A stretch of 29,246 bases of DNA. Source: JBPBQZ01 sp050955105. GTDB taxonomy: Bacteria > Pseudomonadota > Gammaproteobacteria > Burkholderiales > Burkholderiaceae. Under the pieces are notes generated by a model, which saw only the letters and a list, made by a program, of their open reading frames with translations, searched no databases and was not told where the DNA came from. The translations under genes were made by a program, and so were the position numbers. Shown piece after piece: positions 1 through 7,790 of this stretch (the first letter of the stretch is position 1; the number at the start of each line of letters is the position of its first letter). The DNA lies in NCBI GenBank assembly GCA_050955105.1, contig JBPBQZ010000095.1, forward strand, positions 1-29,246, given 5' to 3'.

Positions 1-197
1 CACTGAGGATCGTTCGGGGTCTTCAGCCACGCCGTCGTCAACGCGCCGTCGCCACGTCCTGGGCCCGCCGGCTCCATCGCCGTCTTCACCGAGCTCGAAA
101 CGCTGGGAATGAACTGCAACGGCTTCCAGCCGATGTCGAAAGCCTTGCGCAGCGCGAGCGCCAATGCCAAGGACATCGTCTTTCGACTGGTTTGCAT
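1..197 (-). pseudogene. Truncated Liv-type ABC transporter substrate-binding protein (5' end plus part of lobe 2; runs off window)
   Basis: Reading from the ATG at 197, the protein starts with a short signal-like segment (MQTSRKTMSLALALA) and jumps directly to LRKAFDIGWKPLQF. That second segment matches AIRKAADVGWKPLQL at residues 244-258 of the full-length binding protein encoded at 9331-10542, and similarity continues through the following residues (EPAG..., LKTPNDP against LKMPGDP). About 229 residues, essentially the first lobe and the hinge, are therefore missing in frame between residues 15 and 17. The start has a plausible ribosome site (AGGACT about 7 bases upstream). An intact protein of this family binds branched-chain amino acids or aromatic/aliphatic acids in the periplasm; this product could not close around a ligand. 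It lies last in the acyl-CoA operon, where its parent probably served uptake. The open frame continues past the window edge, so the C-terminus is unseen. An assembly error joining two genes is the main alternative. Confidence 0.7.
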
Positions 198-237
198 TTT
201 TAGTAGTCCTGTGTTGTATCTATCTGATGTTTTAATC

Positions 238-252
238 GAATTGAATCAATTC
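238..252. promoter_or_regulatory. 15-bp perfect palindrome upstream of the truncated binding protein
   Basis: GAATTGAATCAATTC is a perfect inverted repeat around a single central base. It lies 41 bases upstream of the ATG at 197, in an AT-rich pocket within the 113-base gap before the dehydrogenase gene. It could be an operator of a vanished regulation of the binding protein gene. No promoter boxes of good quality are visible next to it. Confidence 0.3.
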
Positions 253-310
253 AGCGTCGGGTAATTACCGCGACCGGTGCCGCTGTCCGCTGTCCGCTGC
301 CGCAAGCGGC

Positions 311-1075
311 CTAGCGCGGCGCCATGCGGATAGCCCCGTCCAGCCGTATCGTCTCGCCATTGAGCATCGGGTTTTCGATGATCTGCGTCGCCATCAGCGC
401 GAACTCCTTGGGCTGCCCAAGCCGCGCGGGATGCGGTACTGATTTGCCCAGCGACGCCTTGACGTCTTCCGGCAAGCGCGCCAGCATCGGCGTATCGAAA
501 ATGCCCGGGGCAATGGTGCAGACACGAATCTGCTTGCCGGCCAGATCACGCGCGGCCACCAGTGTCATGCCGACCACGCCGGCTTTCGACGAGGCGTAGG
601 GAATCTGGCCGATCTGGCCTTCGAAGGCCGCCACGGAGGCCGTAAGGATGACGACGCCCCGTTCACCGTCTTGCGATGCATTGCGGGCCATGCGCGCGGC
701 GGCGAGTCTCAGCACATTGAAACTGCCGATGAGGTTGGTCTGTACGATGCCGGCAAAGTGCTCAAGCGAACCGGGATTACCTTCCTTGTCGATGATGCGC
801 AGCGCGCCGCCTCGACCAGCGCAATGCACGACGGCGCGTAGTGGTGCGAGCGCCTCGGCGGCGTCAAAAACCGCCTCCATCTGCGCAGCGTCGGTCACGT
901 CGGCCGCGACGAACTGCGCTGCGGCACCAAGCCGCTTTACCACTTCGGCGCCCGCCGAACTGGGCAAATCCGCGATCACTACCTGCGCACCAAGCGCTAG
1001 CAAGCGCTCGACTGTGGCGAGTCCCAGTCCCGATGCACCGCCCGTGACGACGGCGGAATTTCCTTTGATTTCCAT
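311..1075 (-). CDS. HSD10-type short-chain 3-hydroxyacyl-CoA dehydrogenase
   Basis: A 254-residue classical short-chain dehydrogenase, NAD-dependent, predicted to oxidise a 3-hydroxyacyl-CoA (such as 3-hydroxy-2-methylbutyryl-CoA) in beta-oxidation. Visible motifs are the cofactor glycine pattern TGGASGLG at 11-18, D36 after the second strand (NAD preference), HCAG at 84-87 in place of NNAG, the catalytic S147, and Y160-x3-K164 (YASSK). HCAG/NCAG variants, the insert near 90-105 (GGALRIIDKEGN) and the end LDGAIRMAPR are typical of the HSD10/HADH2 branch. The ATG at 1075 is chosen because the Rossmann fold starts right after it; a longer frame reaching 1297 would run into the thiolase gene. 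It follows the thiolase by 17 bases, so it is the next gene of the same operon. Family assignment is firm, the acyl substrate is not. Confidence 0.88.
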   Translation of the reverse strand: MEIKGNSAVVTGGASGLGLATVERLLALGAQVVIADLPSSAGAEVVKRLGAAAQFVAADVTDAAQMEAVFDAAEALAPLRAVVHCAGRGGALRIIDKEGNPGSLEHFAGIVQTNLIGSFNVLRLAAARMARNASQDGERGVVILTASVAAFEGQIGQIPYASSKAGVVGMTLVAARDLAGKQIRVCTIAPGIFDTPMLARLPEDVKASLGKSVPHPARLGQPKEFALMATQIIENPMLNGETIRLDGAIRMAPR

Positions 1076-1092
1076 GGCTTTCTTCTGTGTGG

Positions 1093-2274
1093 CTAGAGTC
1101 GTTCGATGATGGTCGCGTTGGCCATGCCGCCGGCCTCGCACATGGTCTGCAAGCCGTAGCGTCCACCGTTGAGTTCGAGCGCGTTGAGCATGGTCGTCAT
1201 CAGCCTGGCGCCCGATGCGCCCAGCGGATGTCCCAGCGCGATCGCGCCGCCATGCGGATTCAGGCGTGCGTCGTCGCCGCCGAGCTCGCGCTGCCATGCA
1301 AGCGGCACCGGTGCAAAGGCTTCATTGACTTCGAAATGCGAGATATCGTCGAGCGCGATACCGCTTTTCTTCAGCACCCGCTGGGTTGCCTGAATCGGCG
1401 CCGTCAGCATCAACATGGCGTCGCCGCCGATCACGTCGAAGCCGGCAAAACGCGCGCGTGGGCGCAGGCCCAGGCGCTCAGCCATCTGCTCGCTCATCAA
1501 CAGCAGTCCTGCCGCGCCATCGGTAATTTGAGACGAATTGCCAGCCGTGATGCTCCAGTCGACGTGCGGAAAACGCTCGGCGAATTCCGGGGTACCGAAC
1601 GATGTCTTCAACTGACCTAGCGAATCCACGGTGGTCTTCGGTCGAATCGTTTCATCGGTGTCGACCAGTGTGTCGCCCACCCGCACCGGCACAATTTCGC
1701 GCGCGAAGTGGCCGCGCTCCTGGGCACTGGCGGCAAGTTGGTGCGAACGCGCCGCATAGGCATCGAGCTCATGACGCGTCAGTCCCCACTTGGCGGTGAC
1801 CAGCTCGGCCGCCACCCCTTGCGACACCAGACCCGGCGCATAACGTTCATTCACCAGCGGGCCGAACGGATCCTGCCCCATGCGTGCGCTACCCATCGGC
1901 ACGCGGCTCATCGACTCGACACCCGCGGCGATGACGATGTCATAGGCACCCGCCGCAATGCCATGAGCGGCAAAATGCACAGCCTGTTGACTGGAGCCGC
2001 ATTTGCGATCGATGGTGGTCGATGGCACATGCTCGGGAAAGCCCGCGGCCAGCAAAGCCATGCGGCCGGGGGTGGCCGACTGCTCGCCCGATTGGCTGAC
2101 ACAGCCCACGATCACATCGTCGACACTGCCGGGATCGATACCATTGCGTTCGACCAGCGCGCGCAGCACGCCAGCCAACAAATCGACGGGATGTACGCTG
2201 GACAGCGCACCGCCGACTTTGCCGCGCCCCATCGGCGTGCGAATCGCGTCGACGATAACGGGAATTTGGCTCAT
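1093..2274 (-). CDS. Acetyl-CoA acyltransferase (thiolase), FadA5/FadA6-like
   Basis: A 393-residue thiolase, full length, that cleaves 3-ketoacyl-CoA with CoA (or condenses acetyl-CoA). The nucleophile is C92 in DRKCGSSQQA, H349 lies in GGAIALGHPLGASG, and the second cysteine C379 lies in CEAGGMANA. The CEAGG form instead of the usual CIGGG, and the end ATIIERL, resemble thiolases of steroid and branched-acid pathways, which is family knowledge and not proof of substrate. Its ATG overlaps the stop of the preceding acyl-CoA dehydrogenase by 4 bases (ATGA at 2271-2274), so the two are translationally coupled. GAGG about 8 bases upstream of the ATG can serve as ribosome site. It would supply the last step of the beta-oxidation spiral encoded here. 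Confidence 0.93.
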   Translation of the reverse strand: MSQIPVIVDAIRTPMGRGKVGGALSSVHPVDLLAGVLRALVERNGIDPGSVDDVIVGCVSQSGEQSATPGRMALLAAGFPEHVPSTTIDRKCGSSQQAVHFAAHGIAAGAYDIVIAAGVESMSRVPMGSARMGQDPFGPLVNERYAPGLVSQGVAAELVTAKWGLTRHELDAYAARSHQLAASAQERGHFAREIVPVRVGDTLVDTDETIRPKTTVDSLGQLKTSFGTPEFAERFPHVDWSITAGNSSQITDGAAGLLLMSEQMAERLGLRPRARFAGFDVIGGDAMLMLTAPIQATQRVLKKSGIALDDISHFEVNEAFAPVPLAWQRELGGDDARLNPHGGAIALGHPLGASGARLMTTMLNALELNGGRYGLQTMCEAGGMANATIIERL

Positions 2275-3449
2275 GACAGGTCCTCTTTAGGTAAGGCGGC
2301 GAGCAAGGCGCGCGCGATTACCAGCTTTTGAACTTCGGAAGCGCCTTCGTAAATGCGCAACGGACGAATATCGCGATACAACTGCTCGACGATGCAGCCG
2401 CGTGCCACCCCTTGGCCGCCAAACAATTGCACGGCCGCGTCGATGACGCGCTGCGCGGCCTCCGTGGCGCCGAGCTTGGCCATCGCCACCTCGCGCGACA
2501 CGCGGCCACCGCGCACGTCACGCTGCCAGGCGGCGCGATACACCAGCAGCGCGCCGCTCTCAGTGTCGAGCGCCATTTCCGCCAGCTTGGTCTGCACCGA
2601 TTCCAACGCGCTCATGGTCTTGCCGAACAGATGTCGCGTGCTGACACGTGCCAGCGCCTCGTCCATGGCACGCCGCGCCATGCCGATGGCGGCCGCGCCC
2701 ACCGAGGTGCGAAAAATATCGAAGGTGGCCATGGCCGCCTTGAAGCCCTCGCCCGGACCACCGATCAGGTTGCCCGCGGGGACCCGGCAGTCCGTCAAGG
2801 TAAAGCCCGCGATCGGATGCGGCGCGATCATCTCGGTATGCGGACCGATCGTCAGGCCCGGCGTGCCGGCATCCACCATGAAGGCGGAGAGGCCGCGCGC
2901 CCCGGGTGCTTCACCGGTACGCGCGATCACGATGTAGTGATCGGCGGCGCCGGCATTGGTAATCCAGATCTTCGAGCCATTCAATACATAGCCGCCTGCC
3001 ACCGCTTGCGCAGTGGTCGCGATGGCAGCCACGTCAGAACCGGCCTCGGGCTCGGTCACCGCGATAGCGGCCAGGTGCTCACCGCGCCGACACGCGTCGA
3101 GATAGCGCTCACGCAGCGCCACACTGCCGGCCAGCCACAAGGGCGCCGTGCCCAGGCCCTGCATCACGAAGGTGTTATCGGCCAGCGCCGAGCGGTAAGC
3201 CAGCGCTTCGCGAATCAGACATACCGCGCGCACGTCGATGACACCGCCATCGCGTGGCAGCGCAAATTCGAGAAAGCCCCATTCCGCCAACTCGCGCGCG
3301 AGCGCACGCGCTTCGTCGGCGAGGTAAGGACTATGTTGCGACAGATCGTCGAGCGGCTGATGCTGCTGCTGCCATTCACGCAAACGCGCAGCCAGTTCGT
3401 GGTGGCGCGGCTCGAAAAACGGCCAATCCCATAAATTCCAGCGGTTCAT
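2271..3449 (-). CDS. Acyl-CoA dehydrogenase
   Basis: A 392-residue FAD-dependent acyl-CoA dehydrogenase that introduces the alpha-beta double bond into an acyl-CoA and passes electrons to electron-transfer flavoprotein. The middle domain contains VTEPEAGSD and WITNAGAADHYIVIA, and the C-terminal helical domain has the catalytic base E368 in LRIYEGASEVQ, the position used by short/medium-chain enzymes. The length is normal for the family. The N-terminus (MNRWNLWDWPFFEPRH) is unusually rich in Trp and Phe. Its ATG at 3449 shares one base with the stop of the acyl-CoA ligase upstream (TGATG), and its end overlaps the thiolase start by 4 bases. The arrangement fixes it as the second gene of a polycistronic acid-degradation operon. 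I cannot name the chain length or branching of the substrate. Confidence 0.93.
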   Translation of the reverse strand: MNRWNLWDWPFFEPRHHELAARLREWQQQHQPLDDLSQHSPYLADEARALARELAEWGFLEFALPRDGGVIDVRAVCLIREALAYRSALADNTFVMQGLGTAPLWLAGSVALRERYLDACRRGEHLAAIAVTEPEAGSDVAAIATTAQAVAGGYVLNGSKIWITNAGAADHYIVIARTGEAPGARGLSAFMVDAGTPGLTIGPHTEMIAPHPIAGFTLTDCRVPAGNLIGGPGEGFKAAMATFDIFRTSVGAAAIGMARRAMDEALARVSTRHLFGKTMSALESVQTKLAEMALDTESGALLVYRAAWQRDVRGGRVSREVAMAKLGATEAAQRVIDAAVQLFGGQGVARGCIVEQLYRDIRPLRIYEGASEVQKLVIARALLAALPKEDLS

Positions 3450-5122
3450 CAGTTCGACGCTCCGCTGCCGAGCAATTGCAGCGCCAGATCGCGTAGCGCG
3501 TTGCGCTTCACCTTCGGTCCGTTCGGGCTATCGACCATCGGCACCTCGGAGATCGGGAAGATACGGATCGGCACCTTATAAACCGCCAACTTCTCGCGGC
3601 AGTGCTGCAGCAGGGTGGCCTCGTCCGGCACCTGACCGGCGCGCGCCACCACGAACGCCACCGGCCTTACGCCTTGCGGGGCCAACACTGCAACCACCTG
3701 GCAACTGTCGACGGCGGCATCGCTTTCGATCACCTCCTCGATCTCTATGGGGCTGACCAGATAGCCACCGATGCGCAGCACGTCGTTCATGCGCGACACG
3801 AAATTGAAGCCGCCCTCAGGCAAACGATAGGCCAGATCGCCGGTTCGAAAGTAGCCGTCGTCGGTGAACGCGGCGGCGTTCGCGCTCGGATTGTTCAAAT
3901 ACTCGCGCATGCGATTGGGCGTGCGCGCCAGCAGCTCACCGACTTCACCGTCCGCGAGATCGCGGCCGGTGTCGGGATCACGAATCACAAAGGTAGCCTG
4001 CGCGCAGGTCGGCACACCGCCCGCCTCGGCGCGACGCGCCAATGGCGCATCGGCCGGCTGCACCGCGAACCCCGCCAGCAATTCACTCATCCCAAAAAAG
4101 CCGCGAATCAAGACGCCGGCCGCTTCGGCTTTCGGCGGCATAGCGTTAAGCGACGGCACGAAATTGGCATGACCGAACAATCGCAGACTCGGAAATGGTC
4201 GCGCGCCAGGCGCCGCGTCCAGCAGCTTGTCGAGCATGTCGTTAGTGCCGAGCATGTGGGTAATGGCGTGTTCGCGTATCAGCGCGCCAGCGGCGGCCGG
4301 ATCGAATACATCCATCACTATCAGCGGTCGCTGTGCATAGAGCGTCGAGACCGCGATGGTGTAACCGTAGGCGCCGCAAAAGGGCACGCCCAGCAGCATG
4401 CGCGTGTCGGCATCGTCCAGCAGGCCGGCCACGCGCGCCACGTCGGCCGCATGCCGACAGACGCTGCGCTGCACGTGCAGCACCAGTTTCGGCAGACTGG
4501 TGGTGCCGGACGTCGCGGTAATGAGGATCGGGTCGTCCGGTTGGCCGTCTTCGACTTCAGCACCGCCAGTTTGCGCAAGCTCGGCCAAACCGATCTGCGC
4601 GATGTCGTTCAACACTGGCTCGACCGGCGCATCGCCGTACACGATCACCAGCGCCAGGCTGGCAAGCTTGCTGCGCTCGACGGCACGCAAGGCCTTGAGC
4701 GCCGCACCGTCACGATAGTGCGGCGCCAGCACCACCGCCTTGCAGGCGGCACGCGAGATCAGATCACCGACCTCTTTATCGCTCCATCGCGGATTGAGCG
4801 ATACCGCGGCCACGCCGAGGCGCGAGCACGCGAGCGTGACGGCAATCCATTCGGCAACGTTGGGTAACCAAAGCGCCAGCGTGTCACCGCGCGCGAGACC
4901 GCTGGCCTTAAGACCGCGTGCGATCGCCGCGGCTTGTTGGCGCATTTGTCCAAACGTTACTTGCTTGCCGTCGACCGACAGCAACTGCGCATCCGCGGCC
5001 GGCCCTTCGATCAATTCGTATAGGCGCTCGGCGACAGCTTGGGGGTGAATCGTGGGCGACGAGAACGCGGCTGGCCGCGAAATGGAGGTGCGCTGTGATA
5101 GCGCGTTTCTGGACGTTGACAC
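3449..5122 (-). CDS. Acyl-CoA synthetase (AMP-forming, ANL superfamily)
   Basis: A 557-residue AMP-binding enzyme that activates a carboxylic acid to its CoA thioester using ATP. The phosphate-binding loop is ITATSGTTSLPK, the adenine-region motif is GFFGMSE, the ribose/phosphate motif is YFRTGD, the hinge region is RIGGYLVSP, and the likely catalytic C-terminal lysine is K537 in NGPKVKRN. The aromatic-acid/benzoate-CoA ligase group and medium-chain ligases share these features, so the acid is undefined. The start is GTG at 5122, supported by AGGAG placed about 6 bases upstream; the protein has about 30 loosely conserved residues before the fold. It is the first gene of the operon and has a good promoter with an operator-like palindrome in front (see 5179-5230). 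Confidence 0.92.
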   Translation of the reverse strand: MSTSRNALSQRTSISRPAAFSSPTIHPQAVAERLYELIEGPAADAQLLSVDGKQVTFGQMRQQAAAIARGLKASGLARGDTLALWLPNVAEWIAVTLACSRLGVAAVSLNPRWSDKEVGDLISRAACKAVVLAPHYRDGAALKALRAVERSKLASLALVIVYGDAPVEPVLNDIAQIGLAELAQTGGAEVEDGQPDDPILITATSGTTSLPKLVLHVQRSVCRHAADVARVAGLLDDADTRMLLGVPFCGAYGYTIAVSTLYAQRPLIVMDVFDPAAAGALIREHAITHMLGTNDMLDKLLDAAPGARPFPSLRLFGHANFVPSLNAMPPKAEAAGVLIRGFFGMSELLAGFAVQPADAPLARRAEAGGVPTCAQATFVIRDPDTGRDLADGEVGELLARTPNRMREYLNNPSANAAAFTDDGYFRTGDLAYRLPEGGFNFVSRMNDVLRIGGYLVSPIEIEEVIESDAAVDSCQVVAVLAPQGVRPVAFVVARAGQVPDEATLLQHCREKLAVYKVPIRIFPISEVPMVDSPNGPKVKRNALRDLALQLLGSGASN

Positions 5123-5178
5123 GGAATCTCCTAGTCCATTTGTAAAAGCGCGCTGCGTTACGGATTACAGGCTCGAAT

Positions 5179-5193
5179 GTTGGTAGGACCAAC
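5179..5193. promoter_or_regulatory. GntR/FCD-type operator (perfect palindrome) at the ligase promoter
   Basis: GTTGGTAGGACCAAC is a perfect 6-3-6 inverted repeat and fits the TNGTNNNACNA pattern known for FadR-subfamily GntR regulators. It begins 8 bases downstream of the predicted -10 box of the minus-strand promoter, so it covers the likely transcription start and the first transcribed bases, a repressor position. Related copies lie at 5423, 8964 and 9240. Confidence 0.65.
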
Positions 5194-5201
5194 GCCGGTA
5201 A

Positions 5202-5230
5202 AATCTAAGCTTTTGTGCCCTGGGTGTCAA
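5202..5230 (-). promoter_or_regulatory. Sigma-70 promoter of the acyl-CoA operon
   Basis: On the minus strand a perfect -35 box TTGACA (5225-5230) is followed after exactly 17 bases by TAGATT (5202-5207, four of six matches to TATAAT). The predicted start near 5195 leaves a leader of about 70 bases before the GTG at 5122. Confidence 0.6.
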
Positions 5231-5422
5231 TACTGGAAAAACCGGACGCGGCTTTTTTGCGCGCTTCAGGTCATTGCGGACTAGCAACAGTTCCGCGAAC
5301 TTAATGAATAGATGGAGAACGATATGGGCAATTTGTCAGCTTCACGAAAACTCGCTTGAACCCCGAAAGCGCTTCCACGTCTAAAGCAGACGCTTTCGCC
5401 GCAACGCTTACAAACCGAAATT

Positions 5423-5437
5423 GTTGGTCGTACCACG
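5423..5437. promoter_or_regulatory. Second operator-like site, upstream of the ligase promoter
   Basis: GTTGGTCGTACCACG matches 10 of the 12 specified positions of GTTGGT-N3-ACCAAC and has the perfect core TGGT-CGT-ACCA. It lies about 230 bases upstream of the better site at 5179-5193. It could be an auxiliary site for looping, or coincidence. Confidence 0.4.
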
Positions 5438-5531
5438 CGAGTAAACGGTGGCCGTCGCCACCGCTGCTACGAATGGGCATTCGTCAGGCATCGGCGATCC
5501 GCATTGCGCGTGACGGTGCCCGGACCGCTCA

Positions 5532-6851
5532 TCACGGCCCTTTAGCCGCAACCTCGCTGTCGGTCATTAATTGCGACCAGCGCCGCCAGAACGCGCGTAG
5601 CTGAAGCTCTTCGGTCTTGGAAGGCGTTGCCGTCTGCATACCGCGCGAGCAGTCATTCCATAGTTCAGGAAACGATTGATATGACTTCTGCGCGGACTCC
5701 AGCATCTCGACGTCGTCAGGTGTTGCAAAGCCTGCTGGTCCGAGGAATTCGACGAAGTTCTTCATACGGCGATCACGTGAACTGGCTGATTCGCCGATCG
5801 GCGCCAGAGCCCAGCTATTGATACGCATCTGGCCTGGCGCCGTGGGATAGTAAGTGCGTATCGTGATGGCCATGATGTCGTTGACCACGAGGTTCGGGAA
5901 GATCACCAGATTGCGATCGCCATCGACAATGACACGACCGCGTTCCTCCCCGAGCCGCCCATAAATCTCGGCCGCGAGCGCCTCGAACTCCGGCTTGCTG
6001 TCCTCTCCATAGCCAGCCACCCATCGCGCATACGGCCGTCCCCACGCAGCGGCGCCGATCGACTCGCCGACGGCGTGCCCATGCCCGAGATCTTTGACCC
6101 AGCCATACGCACCGATCTTGCGTTTGAGGTGGGTGTTATCGCGAGCCCGTAGATAATCGATATAGGTCGAGTGAGTCACCATGCCGTGATATCCGTCATG
6201 GCTATTTTCCGAAAGCATCTTCCAATTCGCCTTCGAACTGTACTCTTGAGTTCCGCCCACCACCTCCATGCCATGCGGGCCATGGTCTGCCACATACGCC
6301 AGATAAGGCGCGGCCTCGTCCAGATAATCGATCAGTGGCTCGACATCGTCATTGAAGCATATGAAGATAAAGCCCTTGAACTCGTCCAGCCGCGGCACGC
6401 GCCGCAGATCCAGGCGGCCGTTGTCACTGGCATGCTCGGGCAATGAGTCGCGCCCCGGCATGTCGATCAACGCGCCGCTACTGTCGAACACCCATCCATG
6501 GTACGGACAAGCAAACGCTTTCTGATTGCCGGATTTCTCACGACACACCGCCACGCCACGATGCGTGCAAGCGTTGTAGAAAGCGTTCAGCTTCCCGTCT
6601 TTATCGCGTGTCAGCAATATCGACTTGCCCATCACCTCGCGCGAAACAAAACTGCCAGGCTTGCCCACTTCGGAAACGTGCGCAAGATATAGCCAGCACC
6701 GACTGAAGATCTTCTCTACTTCAAGCGCCAGGATTTCGGGATCGACGTAGGCTTTTCGATTGACTCGAAAGCTACCCGACTCGCGATCGTCATCAACGAT
6801 GTTGGGGATCGTTTTTTCGACGGCGCTGTGGAAATGAATCGTCTGCGACAT
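5532..6851 (-). CDS. Rieske non-heme iron oxygenase, alpha subunit
   Basis: A 439-residue ring-hydroxylating oxygenase large subunit. The Rieske [2Fe-2S] ligands are C95-T-H97 (CTHRG) and C115-PY-H118 (CPYHGW). The catalytic domain has the D219-x2-H222-x4-H227 pattern (SHDGYHGMVTH), giving the bridging aspartate and two iron-binding histidines; the third ligand is probably an acidic residue in the TPDDVEMLES region. Such enzymes dihydroxylate or monohydroxylate aromatic or alicyclic compounds with O2 and electrons from a reductase. No beta subunit, ferredoxin or reductase gene is visible in the window, so either it is an alpha-only (homotrimeric) type or partners lie elsewhere. It is last in a minus-strand trio, 44 bases after the amidohydrolase, with a strong ribosome site AAGGAGAGG. 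Length and residues are intact. Substrate unknown. Confidence 0.93.
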   Translation of the reverse strand: MSQTIHFHSAVEKTIPNIVDDDRESGSFRVNRKAYVDPEILALEVEKIFSRCWLYLAHVSEVGKPGSFVSREVMGKSILLTRDKDGKLNAFYNACTHRGVAVCREKSGNQKAFACPYHGWVFDSSGALIDMPGRDSLPEHASDNGRLDLRRVPRLDEFKGFIFICFNDDVEPLIDYLDEAAPYLAYVADHGPHGMEVVGGTQEYSSKANWKMLSENSHDGYHGMVTHSTYIDYLRARDNTHLKRKIGAYGWVKDLGHGHAVGESIGAAAWGRPYARWVAGYGEDSKPEFEALAAEIYGRLGEERGRVIVDGDRNLVIFPNLVVNDIMAITIRTYYPTAPGQMRINSWALAPIGESASSRDRRMKNFVEFLGPAGFATPDDVEMLESAQKSYQSFPELWNDCSRGMQTATPSKTEELQLRAFWRRWSQLMTDSEVAAKGP

Positions 6852-6895
6852 GCCTTCCTCTCCTTGGATTCAGGGTCCGGGAACGCCTTCACTCA

Positions 6896-7717
6896 TCAGA
6901 CAGTGATAGGCCAACCGTATATTTTTCTAGCCGTCTTTGCCAACAGCCACTCGGTGTCCGATATTGACAGGGCGTTCGCTGAATCACGTATGTAAAACAG
7001 CAACTCACCCCACGTATGGCCTGTGCGATTGGCCGTGAAATCACTGCCCCACATAATCCTTTCGATACCGAAAATATCGATCGCACGGCGCAGCGGCGCC
7101 GCCAGCTCGGGAAACGGATAGTGGGGTGTCTTAAAAACGCGCGGCGCGTGAATCCACTTGAGCATGACGTTGGCACTCGAACCAAGCGCCAACACGTCTT
7201 GCCAGTGTTCATCGGACGTCGGCAGACCACAATGATCGATAACAAAAATCAGCTCGGGAAACGCTCGCACCGAGCGCGTCAGCAAAGCGGCGGTATCGGC
7301 GCCCAATACGTCCAGCGGCAGGCCATGACGCTGCGCCAACGCGAATAGCGCGTCGTATCCGCCATTGAGTAGAGCCTTTTTCTCGGCGTCTTCGCGCAAG
7401 TCGATGCGTACCGAGCGACAGCCCGGCGATGAGGCCAGGATCGCGAACAGGCCCTGCAGATCGGGATCGGACGGACGCACGCGCTGCAGATAAGAAAACC
7501 TGTCGGGATGCCGCATCGCGGCGGCCTGCGCCAGCGGGCTCATCGGTCGAAACGAGCCACCCTCCAAAATAACGCCCGGCTGAGGATTGTTTTGGGCATC
7601 GTAGCCCCAGAACTCATCGATGATGACCGAGCGAATGCCGAGCGCGTCCATCGCGGCCAGGGCCTCTTGTCCACCTATCGTCAAAAAAACATGCACCTGA
7701 GTGTCGACGATATCCAT
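6896..7717 (-). CDS. Amidohydrolase family 2 (PF04909-type) hydrolase or decarboxylase
   Basis: A 273-residue TIM-barrel protein of the amidohydrolase-2 family, which includes lactone/pyrone hydrolases and metal-dependent decarboxylases of ring-cleavage pathways. Visible are the N-terminal strand MDIVDTQVHVF, DHCG in the middle (metal-ligand histidine) and WGSDF near the C-terminus (catalytic aspartate). The first metal-site histidine of the usual DxHxH is replaced by Gln (DTQVH), a variant found in parts of the family and possibly reducing metal binding. The ATG at 7717 is preferred to the in-frame ATG at 7753 because GGAGG lies 8 bases before it. It sits 73 bases after the monooxygenase and 44 before the Rieske gene, clearly in one operon, so it likely opens or decarboxylates an intermediate made by them. 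Confidence 0.82.
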   Translation of the reverse strand: MDIVDTQVHVFLTIGGQEALAAMDALGIRSVIIDEFWGYDAQNNPQPGVILEGGSFRPMSPLAQAAAMRHPDRFSYLQRVRPSDPDLQGLFAILASSPGCRSVRIDLREDAEKKALLNGGYDALFALAQRHGLPLDVLGADTAALLTRSVRAFPELIFVIDHCGLPTSDEHWQDVLALGSSANVMLKWIHAPRVFKTPHYPFPELAAPLRRAIDIFGIERIMWGSDFTANRTGHTWGELLFYIRDSANALSISDTEWLLAKTARKIYGWPITV

Positions 7718-7790
7718 TCGTACATCCTCCAGAACGGCGGTGTGCTCAGACATAGCTCTCAGAGCACGCGGGGCTTGCGCGCCCCTCTTA

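Larger units (their letters stand above)
5123..5531. other. Intergenic control region between the Rieske gene and the acyl-CoA operon
   Basis: These 409 bases hold the ligase promoter, the perfect operator, and a second operator-like site at 5423-5437. I see no recognisable gene. A 11-residue plus-strand frame at 5324-5359 has a purine-rich site (GGAGA) in front but ends almost at once, and may be a dead gene start or chance. An inverted repeat of GAAAGCG (5365-5371) with CGCTTTC (5391-5397) encloses a smaller CGTCT/AGACG hairpin, which could terminate transcripts weakly. Confidence 0.5.

Noticed and set aside
3602..4867. 421-codon plus-strand frame opposite the acyl-CoA ligase
   Set aside because: Antisense shadow of a clear AMP-binding enzyme; no motifs or ribosome site.
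5356..5604. 82-codon plus-strand frame between the ligase and Rieske genes
   Set aside because: Begins with TTG without a ribosome site and runs into the 3' end of the Rieske gene on the other strand; no family recognised.
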